This document shows positions 57,062 to 64,000 of a DNA stretch of 64,000 bases, piece by piece. How positions within the stretch are numbered: position 1 is the first letter of the stretch; every line of letters starts with the position of its first letter. The position numbers and the translations under genes were made by a program. Source of the stretch: Dietzia aurantiaca (lineage in GTDB: Bacteria; Actinomycetota; Actinomycetes; Mycobacteriales; Mycobacteriaceae); the NCBI RefSeq assembly GCF_021033825.1, contig NZ_JAIFXZ010000005.1:141253-205252 (forward strand), given 5' to 3'. Under the pieces are notes generated by a model. That model saw only the letters and a list, made by a program, of their open reading frames with translations, was not told the DNA's origin and made no database searches.

Positions 57062-58651
57062 GTGGCCGTGCTGAGCAACGGTCGCCTCTCTCCGCTGCCG
57101 CTCGACGAGGACCTCCGTTCGCTGTCCCCGCAGGAGCGCGTCCGCCCCGGTGACGGCCCGGCGGCCACTGTTCTCGACGCGTGGGGCGGGCCGGTGGGCC
57201 GACACGCCGCGGTCGGCCGCCAGCGCTTCTGGACGCCGCTGCGCGTGGTCATGCTCTTCGCCGTGATCTTCCTGGCATTCGGCTTCTTCTCGAAGGCCGC
57301 CTGCCTGGAGACCTCCCACCCCACCGACGGGTCGCAGCCCGGGCTCATGTGGGACGGCCGTCAGTACTACAAGGCCTGCTACGCCGACCCGCTGCCGCTG
57401 TACTCCGCGGAGGGCCTGAGCGCGGGGGCGTTCCCGTACAAGTACACGTGGACGACCGATTCCGGCGAGGTCCGCTTCATGGAGTACCCCGTGATCTCGG
57501 GGCTGTTCCAGTACGTCACCGCGCAGGGCGCGCAGGCGTGGCAGGCGGTCTTCCCCGGTGGGCCCATCGAGGTGGTGAAGTACTTCGTCCTGGGCGCGGT
57601 GCTGCTGGCCATCATGTGGATGGTCGCCGTGTGGGCGACCTACCGATCGGCCGGGCGCCGGCCCTGGGACACGCTGCTCATGGCGGCCAGCCCGCTCGTG
57701 ATCTTCCAGGCGTTCACCAACTACGACATCATGGCCGTCGCACTGGCCTCCGTCGCGCTGCTCCTGTGGGCGCGCCGCCGTCCCGTCTGGGCCGGCGTCG
57801 TGCTGGGACTGGGCGTGGCGGCCAAGCTGTATCCGCTCTTCCTGTTCGGCGCCCTGCTCGTGGTGGCGATCCGGCGACGACGGTTCGTCGAGCTGGCCAA
57901 GGCGCTCGCCGCCGCGGTGGTCGCCTGGCTGGCGGTCAACCTGCCGATCCTGATCCCGTTCCCGCAGGGCTGGCGAGAGTTCTTCCGCCTCAACTCGGAC
58001 CGGCCCGCGAACCCCGAGAGCATCTACGCCGTGATCCAGGGGCTCACCGGCTGGGCGGGCTTCGATGCGGGCCGCGCCGTCGGCGAGGCGCCCGCGACCC
58101 TGAACACCGTCTCGCTGGTGCTGTTCGCGCTCGGCTGCGTCGCGGTACTCGTGATCGGACTGACCGCGGCCACCACGCCGCGCGTCGCGCAGCTGGCGTT
58201 CCTCATCGTGGCGATCTTCCTGCTCACCAACAAGGTGTGGAGCCCGCAGTACTCGCTGTGGTTGATCCCGCTGGCGGTGCTCGCCGTGCCGCGCGTGAAG
58301 CTGTTGCTGCCGTGGATGGCGTTCGACGCCCTGCTGTGGGTCGCCCACATGTCGTACTTCCACGGGGTGGCCAACCGGGGGATCGATCCCGAGCTGTTCC
58401 ACGTGCTCGTCCTGGTGCGCGGCCTGCTCGTGGTGGCGGTCTGCGCGGTGGTGATCACCGAGATCTACCGCCCGGACCTCGACGTGGTCCGGCGGAGCCA
58501 CCGGGACGACCCGGACGGGACGGATCCGCTGGCCGGAGTGCTCGCGGACCCGACCGATCGCCCCGTCGCGACACCACCCGGGGCCGGCTCGGATCCGGCC
58601 GCCCCGATCACCCCCGGGCAGACGCCCCAGAAGGAGAACGCCGACCGATGA
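57062..58651 (+). CDS. GT87-family polytopic mannosyltransferase-like protein (DUF2029)
   Basis: 529 aa. About ten to twelve hydrophobic spans follow a ~60-residue cytoplasmic N terminus. The early loop after the first span, 'GLMWDGRQYYKACYADPLPL', has the acidic residues of GT-C glycosyltransferases, and 'AAKLYPLFLFGALLVV' and 'WSPQYSLWLIPLAV' are typical of the family that uses polyprenyl-phosphate sugars. The position equals Rv0051, after ponA1. The GTG at 57062 or 57068 could start it; neither has a strong ribosome site. The C terminus is hydrophilic. Confidence 0.87.
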   Translation: MAVLSNGRLSPLPLDEDLRSLSPQERVRPGDGPAATVLDAWGGPVGRHAAVGRQRFWTPLRVVMLFAVIFLAFGFFSKAACLETSHPTDGSQPGLMWDGRQYYKACYADPLPLYSAEGLSAGAFPYKYTWTTDSGEVRFMEYPVISGLFQYVTAQGAQAWQAVFPGGPIEVVKYFVLGAVLLAIMWMVAVWATYRSAGRRPWDTLLMAASPLVIFQAFTNYDIMAVALASVALLLWARRRPVWAGVVLGLGVAAKLYPLFLFGALLVVAIRRRRFVELAKALAAAVVAWLAVNLPILIPFPQGWREFFRLNSDRPANPESIYAVIQGLTGWAGFDAGRAVGEAPATLNTVSLVLFALGCVAVLVIGLTAATTPRVAQLAFLIVAIFLLTNKVWSPQYSLWLIPLAVLAVPRVKLLLPWMAFDALLWVAHMSYFHGVANRGIDPELFHVLVLVRGLLVVAVCAVVITEIYRPDLDVVRRSHRDDPDGTDPLAGVLADPTDRPVATPPGAGSDPAAPITPGQTPQKENADR

Positions 58652-58830
58652 CCACAAGCGAAATGATCTGGATGTTCTCCTTCATCCTCATCGGATTCAT
58701 CTGCATGGTCACCGCCGCCGGCGGTTACCGGGCGGGCTGGCGGCAGCCGGTGTGGATCGGCTGGACCGTCGCCGCGTTCCTGTTCCTCACCGTGATCCCG
58801 GTGACGCAGGCACTGACCATGGCCATCTAG
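58648..58830 (+). CDS. Small two-TM membrane protein
   Basis: 60 aa. Two hydrophobic segments, 'MIWMFSFILIGFICMVTAAG' and 'WIGWTVAAFLFLTVIPVTQA', are separated by a short basic loop ('GYRAGWRQP'). The ATG overlaps the stop of the GT87 gene (ATGA) and has AAGGAG 11 bp upstream, so it is a genuine coupled gene. Function unknown; it may be an accessory to the glycosyltransferase. Confidence 0.7.
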   Translation: MTTSEMIWMFSFILIGFICMVTAAGGYRAGWRQPVWIGWTVAAFLFLTVIPVTQALTMAI

Positions 58831-58995
58831 CCTCCCCGGGCGCCCACCCGCACCCACGTCCGCGCTGCCAGCGGTAACGTGATTTCGCCGCTCGGTACCG
58901 CACGGGGTAGCCTTGAACGGTTGCTGACGCAACGACCCTCCTGCCACGGAGACACCGTGGCCGAATCTGTAGTCCACAGGAGGTGATGAGGTCCC

Positions 58996-59283
58996 GTGCG
59001 TCAATACGAAGTAATGGTCATCCTCGATCCGAGTCTCGACGAGCGCACCGTGGCGCCGTCGCTGGATACGTTCCTGAACGTGATCCGGCAAGAGGGCGGT
59101 TCGGTCGACAAGGTCGATGTCTGGGGCAAGCGCCGCTTCGCCTACGAGATCAACAAGCAGTCCGAGGGCATCTACGCCGTCGTGCAGCTCAAGTCCAGCC
59201 CGGACGCGGTCAAGGAGCTCGACCGTCAGCTCGGTCTGAACGAGAACGTGCTCCGCACCAAGGTGCTGCGCGCCGACAAGTGA
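58996..59283 (+). CDS. rpsF: 30S ribosomal protein bS6
   Basis: 95 aa. '[20 protein letters not shown]', '[20 protein letters not shown]' and 'YAVVQLKS' are the typical S6 blocks. The GTG start has a near-perfect AGGAGGTGA at 58978-58986. It is the first gene of the rpsF-ssb-rplI block, as in related Actinobacteria. The bS18 gene that often lies in this block is absent. Confidence 0.97.
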   Translation: MRQYEVMVILDPSLDERTVAPSLDTFLNVIRQEGGSVDKVDVWGKRRFAYEINKQSEGIYAVVQLKSSPDAVKELDRQLGLNENVLRTKVLRADK

Positions 59284-59388
59284 GTCTGACTGTCCGACCG
59301 GCCCGGTAATCTGGGCGCGGTCGGTCGGCCTCGACCACCATCCACCTCAGGACTTCACACGCAGGTCTTCTACATGGAGGAGAAGCGC

Positions 59389-59973
59389 ATGGCACAGGGC
59401 GATACCCCGATCACGGTCGTAGGAAACATCGTCGCGGACCCCGAGCTGCGGTTCACGCCGTCGGGTGCTGCGGTCGCGAACTTCCGGATCGCCTCGACGC
59501 CGCGTCGTTTCAATTCACAGACCAACCAGTGGGAGGACGGCGAAGGCCTGTTCCTCACCTGCAATGTCTGGCGGCAGGCTGCGGAGAACGTCGCGGAGTC
59601 GCTGCAGAAGGGCATGCGCGTCATCGTCAACGGCCGGCTCCGGCAGCGGTCGTACGAGACGCGTGAGGGCGAGAAGCGCACCGTCTACGAGGTTGAGGTC
59701 GACGAGGTCGGTCCGTCGCTGAAGTACGCCACCGCCAAGGTGACCCGCACCCCCCGCGAAGGCGGCCAGGGTGGCGGTTTCCAGGGTGGGGGCGGCCAGG
59801 GTGGCAGCTTCCAGGGCGGAGGCCAGCCGCAGGGTGGTTTCGGTGGAGGCCAGTCGCAGGGCGGCTATGGCGGAGGCCAGGGACGCCCGCAGAACGACGA
59901 CCCGTGGGGCAGCGCCCCGCAGGCCGGCGGATCCGGTGGCTTCGGCGGCATGGAAGACGAGCCCCCGTTTTAG
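59389..59973 (+). CDS. ssb: Single-stranded DNA-binding protein
   Basis: 194 aa. The OB fold occupies about residues 1-110 ('[20 protein letters not shown]', '[20 protein letters not shown]', '[20 protein letters not shown]'). A Gly/Gln-rich linker with repeated 'GGFQGGG'/'GGQ' units follows (about 125-180), then the acidic tip 'MEDEPPF' that recruits replication and repair proteins. ATG 59389 is chosen because GGAGG at 59377-59381 is 7 bp upstream; ATG 59374 lies before that site. Confidence 0.97.
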   Translation: MAQGDTPITVVGNIVADPELRFTPSGAAVANFRIASTPRRFNSQTNQWEDGEGLFLTCNVWRQAAENVAESLQKGMRVIVNGRLRQRSYETREGEKRTVYEVEVDEVGPSLKYATAKVTRTPREGGQGGGFQGGGGQGGSFQGGGQPQGGFGGGQSQGGYGGGQGRPQNDDPWGSAPQAGGSGGFGGMEDEPPF

Positions 59974-60084
59974 ATCGGGTCGATTCCCAGGGGCACTTCC
60001 CGCCCCACCCCATAAGCATGAGACATGACCTCGCGACAACCCGGCCAGGGTCGGATCGTCGGAGGGAAGAAAGGTAGACGGATC

Positions 60085-60537
60085 ATGAAGCTGATCCTCA
60101 CCGCCGACGTCGACAAGCTCGGTGCTCCGGGCGACATCGTCGAGGTCAAGGGCGGATACGGTCGTAACTTCCTGCTCCCGCGCGGGCTGGCCATCGTGGC
60201 CACCCCGGGCGCCGAGCGCCAGATCGAGTCCATCAAGCGGGCCCAGGAGGCCCGTGAGGTGCGCGACTCGGACCACGCCAACGAGCTCAAGCAGAAGCTC
60301 GAGTCGCTTGCCGACGTGAAGGTCGCTGTCAAGACCTCCGACACCGGCAAGCTGTTCGGCTCGGTCACCGCGGGCGATGTCGCCTCGGCCGTGAAGGCCG
60401 CCGGCGGCCCCGCGCTCGACAAGCGCTCGGTGCACATGCCCAAGGAGCACATCAAGTCGACCGGCGCGCACAGTGTCGTCGTCGACCTGGGTCACGAGAC
60501 CACCGCGCGCGTCGCGGTGGAGGTCGTCCCCGCCTGA
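60085..60537 (+). CDS. rplI: 50S ribosomal protein bL9
   Basis: 150 aa. The N-terminal RNA-binding domain is '[20 protein letters not shown]' with '[16 protein letters not shown]', followed by the long connecting helix and the C-terminal domain '[20 protein letters not shown]'. ATG 60085 is the family start; an in-frame upstream extension is not conserved. It is 111 bp after ssb, with no rpsR in the gap, and is followed by a strong terminator. Confidence 0.97.
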   Translation: MKLILTADVDKLGAPGDIVEVKGGYGRNFLLPRGLAIVATPGAERQIESIKRAQEAREVRDSDHANELKQKLESLADVKVAVKTSDTGKLFGSVTAGDVASAVKAAGGPALDKRSVHMPKEHIKSTGAHSVVVDLGHETTARVAVEVVPA

Positions 60538-60553
60538 TCGATCTGACCAGGCC

Positions 60554-60592
60554 CGAGGGCCCCGGCCGTCACCACGACGGCCGGGGCCCTCG
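60554..60592 (+). terminator. Strong intrinsic terminator after rplI
   Basis: CGAGGGCCCCGGCCGTC (60554-60570) pairs perfectly over 17 bp with GACGGCCGGGGCCCTCG (60576-60592) around the loop ACCAC, followed by TACTTTG. It closes the rpsF-ssb-rplI transcript 16 bp after the stop. Confidence 0.9.
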
Positions 60593-60626
60593 TACTTTGA
60601 CAGGCGCGCAAGGGCTGTGGACGTCC

Positions 60627-60905
60627 TGTGGATAACTCGGTAGGAAAGCTACGGATTTGTCGGCTGGACGATTGCCCGGGTTCATCTTTCGTTATCCATT
60701 GTGTCCCCAATCGTGACGTGGTATCGGAAGTAATCCACCGGGCGCTCTACCTGCGGCGATACCGGTGACCTGCAGGTTTATGCCAATTGACCTGCGATTT
60801 CCACTGGTTATCCACAACAAGCCCCAGATCGCTCCTGCATAACTCACGCCCATCCACAGTTCTCCACAACCCCACACTCGCGATTGTGGAAAAGCCTGTG
60901 GATAA
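60627..60905. promoter_or_regulatory. DnaA-box cluster upstream of dnaB
   Basis: Three perfect TTATCCACA boxes occur in 279 bp, at 60627-60635 (reverse), 60808-60816 (forward) and 60897-60905 (reverse). There are near matches at 60692 (TTATCCATT), 60860 (TTCTCCACA) and 60885 (reverse of TTTTCCACA). The stretch is visibly more AT-rich than its surroundings and contains no gene. It sits between the rplI terminator and dnaB. It may be DnaA-controlled regulation of dnaB, a DnaA-titration site or origin-like DNA; no dnaA or dnaN gene is nearby. Confidence 0.8.
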
Positions 60906-61045
60906 CCTAGTGGGATGTGAGCCGGGCGTGTCGTAGCGGTGCCCTACAGTGGAGGAGTCGCGAGGGCGCACCGGTGTCCCGGACGGCAGCGGTGGTACGA
61001 CCACGCACGGCGTCAACATCAGCACTACAGCGGAGAGGAGCGGTC

Positions 61046-62872
61046 ATGGCGCAGGGGGGATACGACGATCCCGGCGATATGCCACCGCCTCCCGAGGACG
61101 GTGGCGGTGGCGGAGAGTTCGGGCGGACCCCGCCGCAGGACCTGACCGCCGAACAGTCGGTGCTCGGCGGCATGCTGCTGAGTAAGGACGCCATCGCTGA
61201 TGTGGTGGAGGAGATCCAGCCGAACGACTTCTACAAGCCGGCGCACCAGGCGGTCTACGACGTGATCCTGGACCTCTACGCGCGGGGCGAGCCCGCGGAC
61301 GCGGTGACGGTGGCCGCGGAGCTGGAGCGTCGCGGCGATCTACGGCGAGCCGGCGGGGCGCCCTACCTCCACACCCTCATCTCGACGGTGCCCACGGCGG
61401 CCAATGCCGGCTACTACGCCCAGATCGTCTCGGAGAAGGCGGTGCTGCGCAGGCTCGTCGATGCCGGCACGCGGATCGTGCAGTACGGCTACTCCGGCTC
61501 CGAGGGGGCCGACGTGGCCGAGGTCGTGGACCGGGCGCAGGCCGAGATCTTCGACGTGACGGAGCGTCGGACCACCGAGGACTTCGTTGTCATCGAAGAG
61601 CTGTTGCAGCCGACGATGGACGAGATCGACGCGATCCACACCGCCGGCGGGTTGAGCAAGGGCGTGCCCACCGGCTTCGCCGATCTGGACTCCATCACCA
61701 ACGGTCTACACGGCGGGCAGATGATCATCATCGCCGCGCGACCCGGCGTCGGTAAGGCGCTCGCTCTCGACACGGTCCTACCCACGCCGGACGGCGAGAC
61801 CACGATGGGCGACGTCGCGGTGGGCGATCGGGTCCTGGGGGTCGACGGCACGCCGACCGAGGTCACCGGCGTGACTGAGGTGTGGCAGGACCGCCCCTGT
61901 TTCACAGTGCGTTTCAGCGACGGCGCGGAGATCGTGGCCGATGCCGAGCACGAGTGGCGTATCGAGATGGGCGGCACCGAACAGGTGGTCACCACCAAGT
62001 CGCTCGACACCCTGATGCTGGTGTGCGACTTCGGGATCGTGATCCCCGAGCATCCCGACTCGGGCCGCGGCACCCGCGTCATCACCGATGTACGCAGCGC
62101 GGAGAGCGTACCGGTCCGGTGCATCGAGGTGGCGGCGGCGGACCACCTGTACCTCGCCGGCCCCACCGGGATCCCCACGCACAACTCGACCATCGGTCTG
62201 GACATCATGCGGTCGTGCTCCATCAAGAACGGGCTGGCCTCGGTCATGTTCTCGCTGGAGATGAGTAAGACCGAGATCGTCATGCGCCTCATGAGCGCGG
62301 AGGCCCGCGTGAAGTTGTCCGATATGAAGTCAGGCACCATGAGCGACGAGGACTGGACGCGGATGGCGCGGCGGATGGGCGAGATCTCCGAGGCGCCGCT
62401 GTACATCGACGACTCGCCCAACCTCACCATGATGGAGATCCGGGCCAAGGCGCGGCGGCTCAAGCAGAAGCACGACCTGCGGCTGATCGTGGTGGACTAC
62501 CTGCAGCTGATGTCCTCGGGCAAGAAGGTCGAGTCGCGGCAGCAGGAGGTCTCGGAGTTCTCGCGTCAGCTCAAGCTGCTGGCCAAGGAGATCGACGTGC
62601 CCTTGATCGCCATCTCCCAGCTGAACCGTGGCCCCGAGCAGCGTACGGACAAGCGGCCCCAGGTCTCCGACCTCCGTGAGTCCGGCTCGCTGGAGCAGGA
62701 CGCCGACATCGTCATGCTGCTGCACCGCCCGGACTCCACCGAGCGCGACGACCCGCGGGCCGGCGAGGCCGACCTGATTCTGGGTAAGCACCGTGGTGGT
62801 CCCACGTCCACGATCACGGTGGCGCACCAGCTGCACTACTCGAGGTTTGTGGACATGGCGCGGGGGTTGTAG
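61046..62872 (+). CDS. dnaB: Replicative DNA helicase DnaB with in-frame intein
   Basis: 608-aa precursor. The extein parts (residues 1-237 and 381-608; 465 aa when joined) are a normal DnaB: N-terminal primase-binding domain ('TAEQSVLGGMLLSKDAIADV'), then the RecA-like motor with 'GGQMIIIAARPGVGK' interrupted exactly after the P-loop Lys, continuing 'STIGLDIMRSC', Walker B 'LRLIVVDYLQLMSS' and 'ISQLNRGPEQRTDKRPQVSD'. It unwinds DNA at the replication fork. The ATG at 61046 has GAGAGGAG 5 bp upstream. Without splicing the P-loop would be broken, so the intein must be active. Confidence 0.97.
   Translation: MAQGGYDDPGDMPPPPEDGGGGGEFGRTPPQDLTAEQSVLGGMLLSKDAIADVVEEIQPNDFYKPAHQAVYDVILDLYARGEPADAVTVAAELERRGDLRRAGGAPYLHTLISTVPTAANAGYYAQIVSEKAVLRRLVDAGTRIVQYGYSGSEGADVAEVVDRAQAEIFDVTERRTTEDFVVIEELLQPTMDEIDAIHTAGGLSKGVPTGFADLDSITNGLHGGQMIIIAARPGVGKALALDTVLPTPDGETTMGDVAVGDRVLGVDGTPTEVTGVTEVWQDRPCFTVRFSDGAEIVADAEHEWRIEMGGTEQVVTTKSLDTLMLVCDFGIVIPEHPDSGRGTRVITDVRSAESVPVRCIEVAAADHLYLAGPTGIPTHNSTIGLDIMRSCSIKNGLASVMFSLEMSKTEIVMRLMSAEARVKLSDMKSGTMSDEDWTRMARRMGEISEAPLYIDDSPNLTMMEIRAKARRLKQKHDLRLIVVDYLQLMSSGKKVESRQQEVSEFSRQLKLLAKEIDVPLIAISQLNRGPEQRTDKRPQVSDLRESGSLEQDADIVMLLHRPDSTERDDPRAGEADLILGKHRGGPTSTITVAHQLHYSRFVDMARGL
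61757..62185 (+). other. DnaB class 3 mini-intein (143 aa)
   Basis: The insert runs from Ala ('ALALDTVLPTPDGET') to 'GIPTHN', followed by extein Ser. It sits at the dnaB-b site between P-loop Lys and Ser. Instead of Cys/Ser at position 1 it has Ala. The class 3 triad is present: Trp67 in 'ADAEHEWRIE' (block B), Cys122 in 'VRCIEVAAADHLYLAG' (block F) and Thr141 in the terminal 'THN' (block G). At 143 residues it has no homing-endonuclease domain, so it is fixed rather than mobile. Confidence 0.9.
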
Positions 62873-62893
62873 CTGCCGCGCAAGGCGAAAGTT

Positions 62894-62934
62894 GGGATTC
62901 TGGGACGAAATCTGGGGATTCTGGGATTCTGGGG
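62894..62934. repeat. Three GGGATTCTGGG direct repeats after dnaB
   Basis: GGGATTCTGGG begins at 62894, 62915 and 62923, the last two overlapping. The tract lies 20-60 bp past the dnaB stop, at the point where base composition drops. Its role is unknown. Confidence 0.75.
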
Positions 62935-63317
62935 CCGTTTTGAAGGAAATGCTTGGGACTGCTGAGAATTGCCTGAAAATGCTCACTTTCAGCCGCAACT
63001 GCGGTGTAGAGGCTGGGCTCGGCACCTTGTCGGGCAGGGCAGCCTGAATGCACCTGGGCTCTGGTGTTTGTCGCACAGTCCCTGGCAGCCAGCGGACGCG
63101 CTTCACCCGCTAGGGACCCAATGGCACTTGTCGAGTAAACCCCAAACGCGCCCAGCGACACAGCAGGAATACCGCTCCTCCAAGCGTCCCGCACGGGTGT
63201 ACCCCAGAGGGGCCGCCTTGGCCGCACCTCGCACTCTCGGACCTACCAGACCATTCGATCGTGCATTGGCCATCGCCTACAAGGCAGCGCCGCCGGATGC
63301 TATGGTGCAATCACCAC
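62935..63317. other. Gene-free, lower-GC region between dnaB and the Abi gene
   Basis: No frame here resembles a protein family, and the longest one (62969-63418) runs through the hairpin and Abi ribosome site in the wrong frame. GC content is lower than in the rest of the window, and codon-like periodicity is absent. It could hold the promoter and body of a non-coding RNA ending at the hairpin at 63318. Confidence 0.55.
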
Positions 63318-63361
63318 ATCCCCCACGCCTCTCAACGATGCGCACTTGGGGGATTTTCTTT
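63318..63361 (+). terminator. Hairpin with T-run just upstream of the Abi gene (terminator/attenuator)
   Basis: ATCCCCCA (63318-63325) pairs with TGGGGGAT (63347-63354) across 21 nt and is followed by TTTCTTT. This is the form of an intrinsic terminator and lies 24 bp before the Abi-like start codon, so a transcript from upstream would end or be attenuated here. It is compatible with a short RNA partner preceding the toxin-like gene. Confidence 0.5.
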
Positions 63362-63384
63362 GTCCCAGACAGGGAGGAATGCCG

Positions 63385-64000
63385 ATGCCTCGATCGCTAC
63401 GACCACGAGGCCTACTGACGTACGGCAAACCACCGCTGCAGTTGGATGAACTCGTCAATCGTCTTTCCGACCGCGGGCTGCACATCCCCGAGCCGGCCAG
63501 GGCAGAACGCTACCTACAACACATCGGCTACTACCGGTTGTCGCCGTATACGATCCCCTTCCAGCAAGACGGACCAGACCATCTCTTCAGTGAGGGCACG
63601 ACGTTCGATGATGTGCTCGATCTTTACGTCTTCGACAGAGCGCTGCGGTTATTGGTCATGGATGCACTCGAACGAGTCGAAGTAGCTGTCCGCGCAGCGA
63701 TGACCGACCACATGTCTAACACCTACAACGACCCGCACTGGTACATGGATGCGGCACACTTTCACCACCGCGGCCGGCATGCTGGCCTCCTGCAGATCAT
63801 TCGATCCACCTGCGACGACCGTCTTCGCGGATCCCCCGATTCAGGAGAGGACACGCTGGTCCACCGCTCAGCCCTTGAGCACTATCTGACGACCTACGCT
63901 TCCCCCGAGCTGCCACCCTCCTGGCTCACTGGTGGACATGGCTCGACGATAGTCCGCGGTCCACGCCCGGGACATCGCGATCGCTGCGAGACTGACCTCG
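63385..64000 (+). CDS. Abi_2/AbiF-like abortive infection protein, 5' part (cut by window edge, possibly frameshifted)
   Basis: At least 205 codons are visible from ATG 63385, with AGGGAGG at 63371-63377. Abi_2 blocks are clear: 'LTYGKPPLQLDELVNRLSDR', 'RYLQHIGYYRLSPYTIPF', 'TTFDDVLDLYVFDRALRLLV' and 'MDALERVEVAVRAAMTDHMS', the last holding an R-x5-H HEPN-type RNase motif. Codon use includes TTA and CTA, unlike the neighbours, suggesting horizontal acquisition. After 'PELPPSWLT' (about 63925) the family pattern stops in this frame, while another frame reads 'HARDIAIAARLTS', so a frameshift or small deletion may be present. Abi proteins act in phage defence. Confidence 0.8.
   Translation, partial: MPRSLRPRGLLTYGKPPLQLDELVNRLSDRGLHIPEPARAERYLQHIGYYRLSPYTIPFQQDGPDHLFSEGTTFDDVLDLYVFDRALRLLVMDALERVEVAVRAAMTDHMSNTYNDPHWYMDAAHFHHRGRHAGLLQIIRSTCDDRLRGSPDSGEDTLVHRSALEHYLTTYASPELPPSWLTGGHGSTIVRGPRPGHRDRCETDL

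Noticed and set aside
60627..60905. Chromosomal origin oriC
   Set aside because: The box density is origin-like, but dnaA, dnaN, recF and rpmH are not adjacent, and the gene order matches the region tens of kilobases from the mycobacterial origin. Reported as a DnaA-box cluster only.
61757..62185. Disrupted dnaB
   Set aside because: The insert keeps the frame, begins and ends with intein splice signals and carries the class 3 residues; the joined exteins form a normal helicase.
62969..63418. 149-codon plus-strand frame upstream of the Abi gene
   Set aside because: It has no recognisable domain, crosses the hairpin/T-run and overlaps the Abi start in another frame.

Overview
The window is high-GC, densely coded actinobacterial chromosome. 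The block padR-ino1 / DUF5318 / class A PBP / GT87 / rpsF-ssb-rplI / dnaB (52.3-62.9 kb) has the gene order known near the origin of Mycobacterium and Corynebacterium. Together with a mce operon, an IdeR/DtxR iron box and an LpqY-SugABC-like transporter, this points to Mycobacteriales. The absence of rpsR between ssb and rplI fits a Corynebacterium/Dietzia-type relative; Dietzia is my best guess, not proven by the sequence alone.

Layout. 0-5 kb: a trehalose/maltose-type ABC importer (ATPase tail, lipoprotein, two permeases) with an iron-regulated siderophore-interacting reductase on the opposite strand inside it. 5-7.5 kb: an F420-type LLM oxidoreductase, then a coupled DUF4334 gene and acyl-CoA dehydrogenase. 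7.6-30.8 kb: a large lipid locus. It holds an aldehyde dehydrogenase and two MpaB/Lcp-like (DUF2236) oxygenases; a divergent double-headed TetR regulator; a 15-gene operon of thiolase, FadB, nitronate monooxygenase-like protein, crotonase, FadD, YrbEA/B, MceA-F, a Mce-associated protein and a third MpaB-like oxygenase; and a Mce1R-like GntR regulator. Three promoters here share a 12-bp motif. The genes read as import of a hydrophobic substrate by Mce, oxidation by the MpaB-like enzymes, aldehyde oxidation, CoA activation and beta-oxidation; the substrate is unknown.

31-38.5 kb: a crotonase, a GCS2/ATP-grasp fusion, an S9 peptidase, an M20 amidohydrolase and gluconokinase. 38.5-48.3 kb: a complete selenocysteine island of selD, tRNA-Sec(UCA), selA, selB and a selenoprotein formate dehydrogenase (alpha with in-frame UGA and SECIS, Fe-S beta, NrfD anchor). 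48.3-54 kb: an unrecognised membrane protein, a haem-oxygenase-fold iron enzyme, a CDGSH protein, a HemK-like methylase, a lipoprotein, ino1 and a PadR regulator.

54-64 kb: the conserved cell-wall/replication block, ending in dnaB, which carries a 143-residue class 3 mini-intein in its P-loop. A cluster of DnaA boxes lies just upstream of dnaB. Beyond dnaB the sequence changes character: it is lower in GC and gene-poor, with a hairpin/T-run leader and the start of an Abi_2/AbiF-like HEPN gene that may be frameshifted near the window edge.
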